A stretch of DNA of 35,685 nt from Planctomycetota bacterium (GCA_021413735.1 JAIOPV010000085.1:1-35685); one strand, 5' to 3'. Counted from the stretch's first letter, positions 16,364-25,118 are shown. The notes: a model not told the origin generated them from the letters alone. Numbers and translations are program-made.

Positions 16364-16452
16364 AACCACGTTCCGGTTTTGTTCAAAGTTCCGACTGTGC
16401 GGGTGCCGAAAACTGTTCTGACGTGATCGAACCGAAGGATCCGGGGGAACAC

Positions 16453-17646
16453 ATGAAGCGGACCGCTACCACATTGGCATTGTTGGCCGGTTTCGGCGGC
16501 GGCTGCGTCGCCCCCGGCGGCTCGGCCTCCAAAGAACCCACCGGTGGGTTCGGGACTGTGTCCAAACCTCAGGCCGTCAAGGGCTACCAAGGGCCAAACG
16601 GCGAACCCGTGACGGCTGTTCGGGGCGCGATGCCCGACACACCCGTTCAGCAAGCGGCCATGTTCCGGAAGTACACGCCGGGACCGCAACTTGATCCGAA
16701 CAGTCGAGCGCAGATTCCGGGTACCGTCAACACGGCGGCCTGGAATGCGGCTTCGGCGAATGGGGTTCGTCAGGTGAACTTCATGGCGGGTGCCGGCTGC
16801 GGTCCAGGCTGTGCTCCCGGTGGCGGATACGGTGGCCCTCCTCAGGGCGGCCCACCGAACGGCGTCTACCCGGTTCCCGGAATGGGACCGCCCGGAGCCG
16901 TTGCTGCGGTCGGCGCAATGGTCGGTCCTGGCGGACCCACCGGAGCAACCCCGAACGGTCGCGCTTCGGTCAAGTTCACCAGCCCAGCGGGCATGAAGGT
17001 GACCTGGCAGTTGCCGAACGGCGGCTTCAACGATGAAGCCACCGGGTTGACCACGCCAAAGGAATACAACTTCCTCCAGGGTCAGGTCTATCGCTTGCGG
17101 TTGACGCAGATTCTGCCGAACCACCCGGGCAAGGCGTTCTACCCAACGCTTGAAGTGTCGTCGGGCAACCCGAAGACGGTGTCGTTCCTCGCTCACGCGT
17201 GCGTGCCGATCACGTTCACGAACGACGACTTCGACCACGCCGTTTCCGGCAACCTTGTCGTGAAGGTGATCTATCTGCCGGATCGCGACAACCAGGATTT
17301 CCTGGCGCTCGGCGGTGGCCTCGAAGAAGTGAACTCGACGCGGCTTGAGCCGGGTGTTGATCCGGTTGCCGAAGCCCAACGCAAGGGTTCGGTTCTCGCG
17401 ATCATCCGGCTCGGTAACATCGATCTTGAGAATCGTGTGTCTCCGGTGATGACCGCTCCGCCGCCTGGTGGCCCGATCATGTTGGGACCGCCGACCGCAG
17501 GTGGTGGTGGCGAGATGGGTGCTTACCCGCCCGGTATGAGCAGCGTCGGCAACGCTCCGCTTCTGCCGCTGGCTCCGGGGAACGGCCCAGGCCCGCGACC
17601 ACTGCCACCTTCGGCCCCGCCGGCTCTGCTGCCGCCCGTGAAGTAA
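16453..17646 (+). CDS. Pro/Gly-rich lipoprotein, paralogue of next gene
   Basis: A 397-residue lipoprotein. The signal peptide ends in a lipobox GGGC (Cys 18). Residues about 110-165 are Gly/Pro/Cys-rich (GAGCGPGCAPGGG) and contain the phrase YPVPGMGPPGAVAA. A globular part at about 170-330 follows (VKFTSPAG, FLQGQVYRLRL, HAVSGNLVVKVIYLPD, GSVLAIIRLGN). The C-terminus is again Pro/Gly-rich. The next gene shares both the YPVPG phrase and the globular part, so the two arose by duplication. The ATG at 16453 follows GGGGGA and is preferred to the GTG at 16423. Function unknown; an outer envelope role is inferred from the lipobox. Confidence 0.85.
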   Translation: MKRTATTLALLAGFGGGCVAPGGSASKEPTGGFGTVSKPQAVKGYQGPNGEPVTAVRGAMPDTPVQQAAMFRKYTPGPQLDPNSRAQIPGTVNTAAWNAASANGVRQVNFMAGAGCGPGCAPGGGYGGPPQGGPPNGVYPVPGMGPPGAVAAVGAMVGPGGPTGATPNGRASVKFTSPAGMKVTWQLPNGGFNDEATGLTTPKEYNFLQGQVYRLRLTQILPNHPGKAFYPTLEVSSGNPKTVSFLAHACVPITFTNDDFDHAVSGNLVVKVIYLPDRDNQDFLALGGGLEEVNSTRLEPGVDPVAEAQRKGSVLAIIRLGNIDLENRVSPVMTAPPPGGPIMLGPPTAGGGGEMGAYPPGMSSVGNAPLLPLAPGNGPGPRPLPPSAPPALLPPVK

Positions 17647-17705
17647 TGCGACCCCTTGGCGAACGGGAACTCAACTCCCCCGCTCGCCAGGACGATGAAA
17701 TTTAC

Positions 17706-17735
17706 AAGCCCACGGATCACGCGGTCCGTGGGCTT
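17706..17735 (+). terminator. Hairpin between the tandem paralogues
   Basis: AAGCCCACGGA (17706-17716) and TCCGTGGGCTT (17725-17735) form a perfect 11-pair stem with an eight-base loop, 60 bases past the stop of the first gene. It ends in TTTGT, so it is a plausible intrinsic terminator, which would let the two paralogues be expressed separately. Confidence 0.6.
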
Positions 17736-17756
17736 TGTCACTAATCGGGGTTCACC

Positions 17757-19325
17757 ATGCACGTCGGAATCTTTCCCCTGATGGGGGCGTTGGCGATCGG
17801 CGGTCCGCCAGCTCCGCCCGCGACGCCGGGCATCACGCTGGTGAACGGAAGCAGCCCGACCGGAATCTATCCGGTGCCGGGACAGGGCCCGCCCGGTGCC
17901 GTCGCTGCGTTAGGCGCAATCGTGCCACGAATCGCGCCGACCCAGGCAGCGCCCGTCATTCCCGCACCGTTGGTCGCGGCCAAGTTCCTCGCCCCCAAGG
18001 GCGTTCGCGTCACCGCGTTCCCAGGGTCACCTTTGGGGCGCATGTTCGACGTGCCCACGGTACTCGGCCTGCGACCCGGCTTCGTCTATCGGTTCGCGTT
18101 GGGCAATCTTCCTGGTGAGCCAGGCAAGACTCTCTACCCCGAGGTCGAACTTCGCGGTGTCCTCGTCCCACGCCCTGGGATGAAGTACATGGACTACCCG
18201 ATTCCGCTGTTGTTCTCGCCAAGCGACATCGACCGGGCACTGTCGGGTAATCTCATCACAAAGGTGATCTACCTCGAAGATCCCGAGAAGGCGATTCCGG
18301 CGGAGGCTAGTGCCGACGCTCCAATCGAGATTCCCGAAGACACGGAAAAGCTCGCTCTGAAAGCGGCCTTCGACAACGGGCGGCTCATGGCGATCGTGCG
18401 AATCGGGAACCGCAAGCCGTCGCCGGAAGAACTCGCGATGACGGCTATCGACGGCACCATCCTGTTCCCAGGCGAGAAGTATCTCAAGGCTCCGATGCTG
18501 CCGCCGGTGTTCGCGTTCTGGAACGTCCCGTTCTTCGATCCGCTCCTCGGCCCACGCGGCCCGAAGGAAGAGTGCTTCGAGAACGGTGCCGACAAACAGG
18601 ACGCTCTCGGCATCGGAGCCGAAGGCCGACTCGGTGGCTTGAACCCAACCGATGTGGGTGTCGAGTACACGGTCAACGGCAAACGCAAGGTAACGACCTC
18701 ATGCGTGGCGTGCATCTGCTCACCGCGTTACATCATTCGCCGTGCGGAGCTAATCCCCACGGGGTATGAGGTGAAGCTCGGGCTTGCCGGCCATACCGGA
18801 GAGATGCGACCCGCCGGGTTCAACGATCGACTTTTGGCAATCACCAACATCGGTCGTGAAAAGACGAACGAGTTCATCGGTCGCGTTCGACCTTCGGCGT
18901 ATGTCGGTCAGATCGGCACGAGCATGTTCATTGGGATGAGCCGCCCGATCGCGATCGCACAGGTGTTCGGGGTTAAGGTCGAGGGAACTTACGTCGAACC
19001 AGAACAGCTAACGGCATACCCGACGCTGTGCCCGCTGACAGTGACCAAGGTGGTCGATCCTCCTGGCCCAAAGCAGCAGGGCGAGATTGTGACGGTCGTG
19101 ATTCGGTACGCGAACACGGGAACGAAGGCGGCGTCGGACATCGTGATTAGCGACAGTCTGAGCGGTCGGTTGGCGTACGTCCCGGGTTCGGCCCAGACGG
19201 ATCGCCCGTCGAACTTCTCGTCGTCGGAAAATGAAGTGGGTTCGTTGGTGTTGCGGTGGGAGTTGCCGGGCACGTTGCTGCCGGGTCAGGCCGGCACCAT
19301 CAAGTTCAAGGCGAAGATTCGCTGA
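17757..19325 (+). CDS. Exported paralogue with C-terminal DUF11 domain
   Basis: A 522-residue protein. It repeats the neighbour's YPVPGQGPPGAVAA phrase near residue 41 and its globular part at about 75-215 (KFLAPKGVRV, GFVYRFALGNLPGEPGKTLYPEVEL, ALSGNLITKVIYLED). The middle carries a Cys cluster C316-x2-C319-x-C321. Residues about 427-522 form a DUF11 domain (conserved repeat domain: RYANTGTKAASDIVISDSLSGRL in pattern), usual in surface or exported proteins. The N-terminus, MHVGIFPLMGALAIGG, is a poor signal peptide, so the true start or the export route is uncertain. Likely a surface component; its function is unknown. Confidence 0.85.
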   Translation: MHVGIFPLMGALAIGGPPAPPATPGITLVNGSSPTGIYPVPGQGPPGAVAALGAIVPRIAPTQAAPVIPAPLVAAKFLAPKGVRVTAFPGSPLGRMFDVPTVLGLRPGFVYRFALGNLPGEPGKTLYPEVELRGVLVPRPGMKYMDYPIPLLFSPSDIDRALSGNLITKVIYLEDPEKAIPAEASADAPIEIPEDTEKLALKAAFDNGRLMAIVRIGNRKPSPEELAMTAIDGTILFPGEKYLKAPMLPPVFAFWNVPFFDPLLGPRGPKEECFENGADKQDALGIGAEGRLGGLNPTDVGVEYTVNGKRKVTTSCVACICSPRYIIRRAELIPTGYEVKLGLAGHTGEMRPAGFNDRLLAITNIGREKTNEFIGRVRPSAYVGQIGTSMFIGMSRPIAIAQVFGVKVEGTYVEPEQLTAYPTLCPLTVTKVVDPPGPKQQGEIVTVVIRYANTGTKAASDIVISDSLSGRLAYVPGSAQTDRPSNFSSSENEVGSLVLRWELPGTLLPGQAGTIKFKAKIR

Positions 19326-19404
19326 GACGAATGGCGGTTTTCACAAGCCCGCAGCGTGTGCAAGGTTCTCCACACCTTGCTCACCCTGCGGGCTTGTTCG
19401 TCTC
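19324..19404 (+). terminator. Long bipartite hairpin after the DUF11 gene
   Basis: Three nested pairings are visible: GAGACGA with TCGTCTC at the outside, ACAAGCCCGCAG (19343-19354) with CTGCGGGCTTGT (19386-19397), and GCAAGGT with ACCTTGC inside. It starts at the stop codon of the DUF11 gene and lies just before the stop of the convergent minus-strand gene, so it probably ends transcription from both directions. Confidence 0.65.
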
Positions 19405-19414
19405 ATGTCGGGAA

Positions 19415-20353
19415 TCAGCTCTCTTTTTTGTCTTTGTGACTGTCGATTCGACGGGGCAACTCTGGCAGGTTGTTTTTCGGTTTCGCACGCGGTCCAGGCA
19501 GCACCGATGAGTTGTCGTGACTCGAACCCGGCTTAATCCGCGGTGTGGAATTCGCTCCAATCCACGATTCGCTCGGCAACACGGTTCCCGACGGCATCGC
19601 CTCCGCAATCGGCACAGAGTCGCTCCCGGACATAATTGACGAGGCGGCTTCGGCCATCGGCTCGGCCTGATGGAGCTTCACCTCATCGGATTTCGGGTCT
19701 TTGTCTTTGGCTGCGGTCGCGGTAGCTGGTTCGGGCATCGCAATCGCTTCTGCGATCACCACCCAGTGACCGGGGTCGATCTCCAGAACGACCTCGACAA
19801 GCGCCGGCACAACAGCCCGAACGCTGGAAAGCGATTCTTCCACTTCTTCGGTCGGCAACTCCCACGCCCACGCCAGCCACGCGCCGCCGTCGGCCGGACC
19901 GGGGAGATCCGGCGGATTGATGCCCTCGGCCGCATCCTGAACTTGTTTGGCTGCCCTCAAACGAAGCGCGTCGAGAGCCGGCACGACCTTGCGCCACCGC
20001 GGGTGAAGCACTTGCGCGACGAGCAGAGAGCCTGCGATTGCCTGGAGCCTCGCTCGGCGAGCGGTCCCGACATTGGCCTGAAGCTTCTCCAGAATTCGAG
20101 CTGCGGTAGATTCGAGTTCTTCGCGTGTCGTCCAGAGTGGCGGCGGATCACCGACGGCGGCAGCGGCCTCGGCAACGATCGAACCAATCGCTTCGGCCGC
20201 TTGCTGCGCGCGAAGTACGGCGGCGGCGATCACGTCGGGGTCTGCGGGGCGGGCGGCGGCGAGTGTCGCCACTTCCCGTTTCACACGAGCGAGTTGAGCA
20301 TCGAGCGCGGTGAGCCCTTGTTGGTAGGCTTGGTGAAACTTGTCTGGCGTCAT
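19415..20353 (-). CDS. Unknown protein, helical with low-complexity tail
   Basis: A 312-residue protein with no signal peptide or membrane segment. Residues 1-170 are Ala-rich and helical (LDAQLARVKREVATLAAARP), with a central WLAWAWELP and VLEIDPGHWVVIAEAIAMPEP. From about 210 the sequence is low complexity and contains two AEAM/AEAA phrases followed by PSGTVLPSESWIG. I do not recognise a family. The gene is on the same strand as the permease upstream but 122 bases away, so it may have its own promoter. Confidence 0.7.
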   Translation of the reverse strand: MTPDKFHQAYQQGLTALDAQLARVKREVATLAAARPADPDVIAAAVLRAQQAAEAIGSIVAEAAAAVGDPPPLWTTREELESTAARILEKLQANVGTARRARLQAIAGSLLVAQVLHPRWRKVVPALDALRLRAAKQVQDAAEGINPPDLPGPADGGAWLAWAWELPTEEVEESLSSVRAVVPALVEVVLEIDPGHWVVIAEAIAMPEPATATAAKDKDPKSDEVKLHQAEPMAEAASSIMSGSDSVPIAEAMPSGTVLPSESWIGANSTPRIKPGSSHDNSSVLPGPRAKPKNNLPELPRRIDSHKDKKES

Positions 20354-20475
20354 GGAATCCAGCGCAGGCTAAAGATAAAGTATCGCAACCATACATTCAC
20401 TCTATCGTGCGGCGGGTAGCGACGCGAGAGATTGAAAGCGATTCGCGATACGAAACCGATTTCCACACCGTAACT

Positions 20476-21369
20476 TCACACCACCGCCGGTTTACTTCGC
20501 CAGAGATTCCAGAGCAATCCACGAGCGCTGCCGAACAAAAGCGACACCACCACGAGCGTACTCGCGATGAGCACAATCGTCGGTCCGGTTGGCACGCCAG
20601 CCTTGTAGTGGTCGCCCAGATGGTGAGCCAGGAACGTGCCGCCCGCACCGGACACAGCACCAAAACCAGCCGCCAGCAACACCATGATCCCGAGTCGATC
20701 CGTCCATTGCCGGGCAGCTGCGGCCGGAGCTACGAGCAACGCCGTCATCAGCACAACTCCAACAGCCTTCAGCCCAATCACCACTGCCACCACAGTCATG
20801 GTCGTGAGGAGCAGATCGAGTCTGCGAACTGGTAACCCGATGCTTGCGGCGTAATCCGGGTCGAACGTCAGCAACTTCATTTCTTTCCAGGTCAGCGCGA
20901 GGACGAGCAGAACGACGGCGCCAAGGCCACCGATCACCCAGAGATCGGGCTCACGGAGGTTCGCGGCTTGCCCGAAGAGGTAGCGGTCGAGCGGGTTCGC
21001 ACTGGCACCCGGCACGGATTGAGCCTGCCTCATGAGAGCCAGACCAAGCCCGAAGAACACCGCGAGTGTGCCCCCGAGCGCAGCATCGACAGGAACACGC
21101 GACCGTCGGCCCACGACACCGACCATCACAAGCGCGACCCATCCGGCGACGGCTCCGCCGAGGACGAGCAACAACGGCGACCGTGCCCCGATCAGGAACG
21201 CGATGGCGACACCGGGCAACGCCGCGTGCGAAATGACATCGCCCTGAAGACTTTGTCGGCGGAGGAGTGCGAAGCACCCCACGACCCCGGCAGCAACGCC
21301 GAGCAACGCCGCCCCAGGCGCGACCGTCCGCAGCGCAGGAACATCGAACAGGGACAAGAATTCGCTCAC
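20476..21369 (-). CDS. ABC-3 family metal permease (Zn/Mn type)
   Basis: A 297-residue inner-membrane permease of zinc/manganese/iron ABC importers (ZnuB, MntB, TroC family). It has about eight hydrophobic segments and typical family phrases: LLRRQSLQGDVISHAALPGVAIAFL near residues 35-60, then DAALGGTLAVFFGLGLALM, LDRYLFG and, near 200, VGLKAVGVVLMTALLVAPAAAARQWTDRL. The GTG start overlaps the stop of the kinase-like gene as GTGA, so translation is probably coupled. No ATPase or substrate-binding protein gene lies nearby, so its partners must be encoded elsewhere if it transports metal. Metal specificity cannot be read from the sequence. Confidence 0.93.
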   Translation of the reverse strand: MSEFLSLFDVPALRTVAPGAALLGVAAGVVGCFALLRRQSLQGDVISHAALPGVAIAFLIGARSPLLLVLGGAVAGWVALVMVGVVGRRSRVPVDAALGGTLAVFFGLGLALMRQAQSVPGASANPLDRYLFGQAANLREPDLWVIGGLGAVVLLVLALTWKEMKLLTFDPDYAASIGLPVRRLDLLLTTMTVVAVVIGLKAVGVVLMTALLVAPAAAARQWTDRLGIMVLLAAGFGAVSGAGGTFLAHHLGDHYKAGVPTGPTIVLIASTLVVVSLLFGSARGLLWNLWRSKPAVV

Positions 21370-23348
21370 TTCTTGGCGGCCTCCGCGAGCAACTTCTTCA
21401 CTTCTGGATTGTCCTTGAACGGGCCGAAGTCAGCGTTGTCGATCAGGCTCGGTTTGGACACTTGGGCAGAGGGAAATCGCCAGCCGCCCTCCACGGCAGC
21501 ACGCAGCGTCTCGATCGCTTCCGTCAGGTATTCTTCCTTCTCCTTCGCCTCTTCCGCATTCGGCGGGTTCGGAACGGATGCGGCCAGCAACGCGAAGTCT
21601 CCCGCGATCAACCGAAGTTGATCGACACTCTGAACACGCCCCTTGGCGTCTTGAAGAGTTCGTTTGGCCTCCTGCCGTCGCCCCAAGGCACGATAAACAT
21701 CGGCTAGCGCTTCAAGGTGCAAGAACAGGTTTCCTCTCCAGAACGGCCTTTCTCCAGGCTCGGCAGCACTCATCCCCAACCGGTCAAGTTTCTCAGCTTC
21801 AAGCAGCAGCGGAAGTGCCTCGGTTGCCTTTCCGTGTCGGGTGAGCATCGCAGCACGATGCGCCAACGACGTGGTGAACTGAGCAGCGGCCTGAAGATCA
21901 TTGGGATTCTCAGTCACAGCCGGTCGGATCACTTCCACAGCCTCGCGATACAACTCGGTCGCTTCTGCGTGCAATCCCTGCTTCTCGAACCTGTTCCCCG
22001 TTGTCACGAACGCGGCCGACAGCCGAACTCGCATGGAGAATGTCGTCTGCGGAGACGCTGCCGCACGGCGGCACGCAGCGAGTGAATCGAGCATCACCTG
22101 GCGACTCGCGGCATCGGCGGGAAGTTGCGGATTCTGTGCGGACACCAGCGAGATCAGATCGGCAGCATGACCCGCGAGTTCCTGAAGCGTTTGGTCTGCC
22201 GTCCGGTGTCCTGTCGTCGCTTCGTCGGCGCGTTTTCTCTCCGTCATCTGGACTTGTTCGGCGCGAGCGCGAGCCATCTCAGCCTCGGCCGCACGATGCT
22301 GTTCCATCATCTCCGATTCTTTCGCAGCCGCAAAGTGCGTCTGGGCCTTCTGCCACATCAAGTAGAAACCAACCAGTCCCACGACTGTGAGCGTCAGCAT
22401 CCCCGCGAGAAATGTCGCCGCGACGTTGTGCCCGCGAACCCACTTCACGAACCGCTCGCCCAGACCAACGTCTCGGGCATTCACGGGTTCGCCCCCAAGA
22501 AACCGCGTCAGATCGTCGGCCAGTTCGGTCGCGGATGGATACCGTTCGGTCGGGCTCTTCTTGAGGCACTTCAGGCACACCGATTCGAGATCGCTCGGCA
22601 AATCAGGCACCAACTGCGTGGGCAACTCTGGGCTCGCGTTGCAAATCGCGTTCACGAGTTCGGTGACACTCTCAGCCGGAAACGGTCGGCGACCGGTGAT
22701 GCACTCATACAGAATGACGCCCATCGCCCACACATCGGCGGTCGGGCCGACGAACTTGGTTGTTCCGGTGATTAACTCGGGAGCGACATACGCGGGGTTT
22801 CCCACGGCGACAGCGGAACCAGTCCGTTGATAAGTGGAACCCAGATTCGCAACCTTCGGTTCTTCGGCTTGATCGAGAAGAATGTTTGCGGGTTTCAGAT
22901 CGCCATGCACGATTTGCTGAGCGTGCGCGGCTGCGATTCCACGAGCTACGCCAATCAGCAGCAGCGCGGCCGACTTGGCGGTCATGCGGCCGACATCCCG
23001 AAGGTGGTTGGCGAGCGTGCCGCCAGAGACGAATTCGAGGGTCAGGATCGACTTCCCCTCGTGTTCCGTGGCGTCGTAGATTTGCACCACATTCGGATGA
23101 CACACGCTGGAAACCGCGTCGGCTTGAGCCCGCAGTCGAAGCAACTCTCGCGGATTGCCGCTGCGAATGATCTTGATGGCAACGATGCGGTTCAGCCCGT
23201 CTTGTCGAGCTTCGTAGACAATGTTGTTTCCACCCCGACCGACCACGCGAAGAAGTTGGTAGCCTGGAATGGCTCCGAGCGGTTCGTCGGCCTGCGGTGT
23301 GGGTTCGACATCGGATTCGTCCGCGGCATCGGTGGCATCGATAGACAT
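21366..23348 (-). CDS. Membrane-anchored Ser/Thr kinase-like protein, degenerate active site
   Basis: A 660-residue protein. A PknB-type kinase domain spans about residues 30-285: Gly loop GRGGNNIVY 37-45, ATP Lys 59 (VAIKII), HGDLKPAN 148-155 with catalytic Asp 150 and Asn 155, GNPAYVAPE, and DVWAMGVILYE 205-215. Three signature residues differ: the alpha-C Glu is Gln 75, HRD is HGD, and DFG is NLG (Asn 168). A membrane segment lies at about 311-332. A long, mainly helical C-terminal region follows, with TPR-like pairs of helices (ATELYREAVEVI, EALADVYRALGRRQEAKRTL). The ATG at 23348 with GGAG upstream is preferred to an upstream extension. Its stop overlaps the permease start. It may be a weak kinase or a pseudokinase. 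Confidence 0.9.
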   Translation of the reverse strand: MSIDATDAADESDVEPTPQADEPLGAIPGYQLLRVVGRGGNNIVYEARQDGLNRIVAIKIIRSGNPRELLRLRAQADAVSSVCHPNVVQIYDATEHEGKSILTLEFVSGGTLANHLRDVGRMTAKSAALLLIGVARGIAAAHAQQIVHGDLKPANILLDQAEEPKVANLGSTYQRTGSAVAVGNPAYVAPELITGTTKFVGPTADVWAMGVILYECITGRRPFPAESVTELVNAICNASPELPTQLVPDLPSDLESVCLKCLKKSPTERYPSATELADDLTRFLGGEPVNARDVGLGERFVKWVRGHNVAATFLAGMLTLTVVGLVGFYLMWQKAQTHFAAAKESEMMEQHRAAEAEMARARAEQVQMTERKRADEATTGHRTADQTLQELAGHAADLISLVSAQNPQLPADAASRQVMLDSLAACRRAAASPQTTFSMRVRLSAAFVTTGNRFEKQGLHAEATELYREAVEVIRPAVTENPNDLQAAAQFTTSLAHRAAMLTRHGKATEALPLLLEAEKLDRLGMSAAEPGERPFWRGNLFLHLEALADVYRALGRRQEAKRTLQDAKGRVQSVDQLRLIAGDFALLAASVPNPPNAEEAKEKEEYLTEAIETLRAAVEGGWRFPSAQVSKPSLIDNADFGPFKDNPEVKKLLAEAAKK

Positions 23349-23919
23349 CAAGCGGCTCCGTGGTGCTACTGGTTCAGAGTATCCGCACAGGATGACAAAC
23401 GGAATGGGCACCAAGCGTGTTGTGACCGCAACGCCGCAAGCGGCGAAGTGGAACACTGGAAAAAGTTCATCCGACAGCAGGGATTGCTGCCAAAGCGAGC
23501 AGTTCGCAATTGCGGAAGGTTTCACGGGATCTTTAAACGGTGTGGGCAACCGACGGTAACTTCAGGAGTTGCGGCGATGGGCGTTGCAAAACTGAGAACT
23601 CGGCATCGTGGTTGCTTATTCCCGATTCAGAAGAACTCCCCGCCCCTTCCGTTTTGGGCAGTTGAGCGGTCTGGAAGACTCACAACTTGATCCTGAACGG
23701 TCTCTCCGATTGCGGCTCACGAGAGCCGCTTCGTCCGTGATGTGGTTTGGAGCGTGTCGTTGTGAAGCAAGGCGAACCGGGCGTAAATCCTGGATTCACT
23801 CACAAGCTTCATCCTCGGACAACGAATCCTTACCAGCAGCCAGATACGGTAAGCCTGCCGGATGTTGCCCGTGCGACATCCATCCTGCATCCGCATCGTC
23901 CCCAACCGGAGACGCCACC
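23349..23919. other. 571-base divergent intergenic region
   Basis: No convincing gene lies here. It holds a short copy of a dispersed repeat core (23431-23447). A possible 37-codon reading frame at 23577-23690 has AGGAG upstream but no recognisable features. It presumably contains the promoters of the kinase-like gene and the small exported-protein gene. The frame continuous with the latter runs back to 23608 but reads as non-protein-like sequence. Confidence 0.5.
23431..23447. repeat. Short copy of a palindromic repeat core
   Basis: ACGCCGCAAGCGGCGAA matches the centre of one arm of the palindrome at 9352-9408 and is itself partly self-complementary (CGCCGC/GCGGCG). It could be a remnant of that family, or chance in GC-rich DNA. 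Confidence 0.35.
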
Positions 23920-24393
23920 ATGATGACCTTCCGCACCGCTGCGATTTTCTTGATGATTCCCGTGGCCGCTTTTGCCGCCAACTCGGAGTGGGGAGCGTCG
24001 CTTGTCGTTGATATGTTCCACCCCCAGAGCGTGCGAGAGGAACTCAAAAACGAAGAGGAATTGAGTGAGAACCTCGAAGTCGTCAACCGAGAGATTCAAC
24101 GCCGAATCGCGATCAAGGAGGCGCTCGTCGCTGAATTGATTGCGGGCCGGACCACTCTCGCCGCCGTTTCCGACGAATTCCTCGCGCTCAATCGACCCCG
24201 ACAAGAGTACATGACGATCATCCGGGCGACTTACCCAGGGAACACCGACGAAGAGAAATCGGCCCACAATGTGATCGGCTACGTCACCGGGGAATTGGTT
24301 CGATACCCACAGGCCACGCGGGACGAAGTTCTTGCTCGCCTTCAGTCTGAGCTTCAAACTCTTCCTCGCACACAGAAGATCGCGACCCACTGA
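23920..24393 (+). CDS. Small exported protein, paralogue of next gene
   Basis: A 157-residue protein with a signal peptide (MMTFRTAAIFLMIPVAAFA, cleavage near 20). The mature part is helical and charged: EELSENLEVVNREIQRRIAIKEALVAELIAGRTTLAAVSDEF in pattern, then a Pro-containing turn and a second helix, RDEVLARLQSEL. The motif GR-x-TLA-x3-DE, and the ends IxxV...L...P..R..V.ARL..E, are shared with the next gene. I remember similar small proteins as multi-copy families in Gemmata-like genomes; function unknown. GGAG lies 8 bases before the ATG at 23920. Confidence 0.78.
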   Translation: MMTFRTAAIFLMIPVAAFAANSEWGASLVVDMFHPQSVREELKNEEELSENLEVVNREIQRRIAIKEALVAELIAGRTTLAAVSDEFLALNRPRQEYMTIIRATYPGNTDEEKSAHNVIGYVTGELVRYPQATRDEVLARLQSELQTLPRTQKIATH

Positions 24394-24581
24394 ATCTCAT
24401 TTCGCCCAGTTCACGGGATTGACCATCTATCGACAGAATAACTAATATACGATTCTTCGCATTGAACAAAACTGTTGAATCACTCGCGCTCACGGACAAA
24501 ATAATGTCCATATCAATTGTGCTGACGCTTGCTTTGCTTGAGTGAGTCGATTATGATTCGTCCTCATTGGTCAGGAGAGAC

Positions 24582-25118
24582 ATGATCCAAGTCAATCCCT
24601 TCGCCCACGGCAAACAACCGCCGTTGAACGGGGATGGCTCAGGAGGATTGCCCATGGCCGCCCAACGTGCAGGTACCGTTTCTGTTGCGACTTTGTCTGG
24701 GCTTGTGCTGACTCTCGTGGCGGCGGAGCTTCTCGCCCCTCGGTGGGTTCAGAGCCTGGGACTGGATGTCTGGAACTTCCACGCGCTGCGCGAGGAAGCT
24801 CGAATCACTCGTGAGCACTCTGTTGCGGTTGAGGCAGAGCGGGTTCGATTGAGGCGCGAGGTTGAGGCCTCGGGGCACACTGCCAACCGGCTCATTGATG
24901 GAAGAATTACCCTCGCCGACGCGATCGACGAACTGGAACCCATCCTTCAACACCGTGTCGGGTTTGAATGTGCGTGGCTGCAAGACCCACCACCAACCTT
25001 TCGGCACTCGGTGGCTCGCTACATCATCAACCGAGTGGAAGCGACGCTTGAGGCCAAGCCTGAGCAACGGACTGTGGTCTCCGCCAGACTCAAAGCCGAA
25101 TACGACGCGTTGAAGTGA
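24582..25118 (+). CDS. Membrane-anchored paralogue of the preceding gene
   Basis: A 178-residue protein. A cytoplasmic N-terminus of about 30 residues is followed by one hydrophobic segment (about 31-50, VATLSGLVLTLVAAELLA), then a charged helical part with GRITLADAIDELEPIL and a C-terminal VARYIINRVEATLEAKPEQRTVVSARL in pattern. The conserved positions are the same as in the exported neighbour, so the two are diverged paralogues with different targeting signals (cleaved signal versus anchor). AGGAG sits seven bases before the ATG. The 188 bases upstream are clearly more AT-rich than the surroundings and probably hold its promoter. Confidence 0.78.
   Translation: MIQVNPFAHGKQPPLNGDGSGGLPMAAQRAGTVSVATLSGLVLTLVAAELLAPRWVQSLGLDVWNFHALREEARITREHSVAVEAERVRLRREVEASGHTANRLIDGRITLADAIDELEPILQHRVGFECAWLQDPPPTFRHSVARYIINRVEATLEAKPEQRTVVSARLKAEYDALK

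Noticed and set aside
16135-17379. Upstream extension of the von Willebrand A reading frame to 17379
   Set aside because: It is antisense to the lipoprotein gene, reads as Arg/Gly-rich shadow sequence, and the real signal peptide with AGGAGG begins at 16134.
23577-23690. 37-codon frame with AGGAG upstream
   Set aside because: Short, with no recognisable features. A chance ribosome-binding-like sequence is possible, so it is mentioned only under the intergenic entry.
23608-23919. N-terminal extension of the small exported protein
   Set aside because: The extension would bury a clear signal peptide and reads as non-protein-like sequence. GGAG supports the start at 23920.
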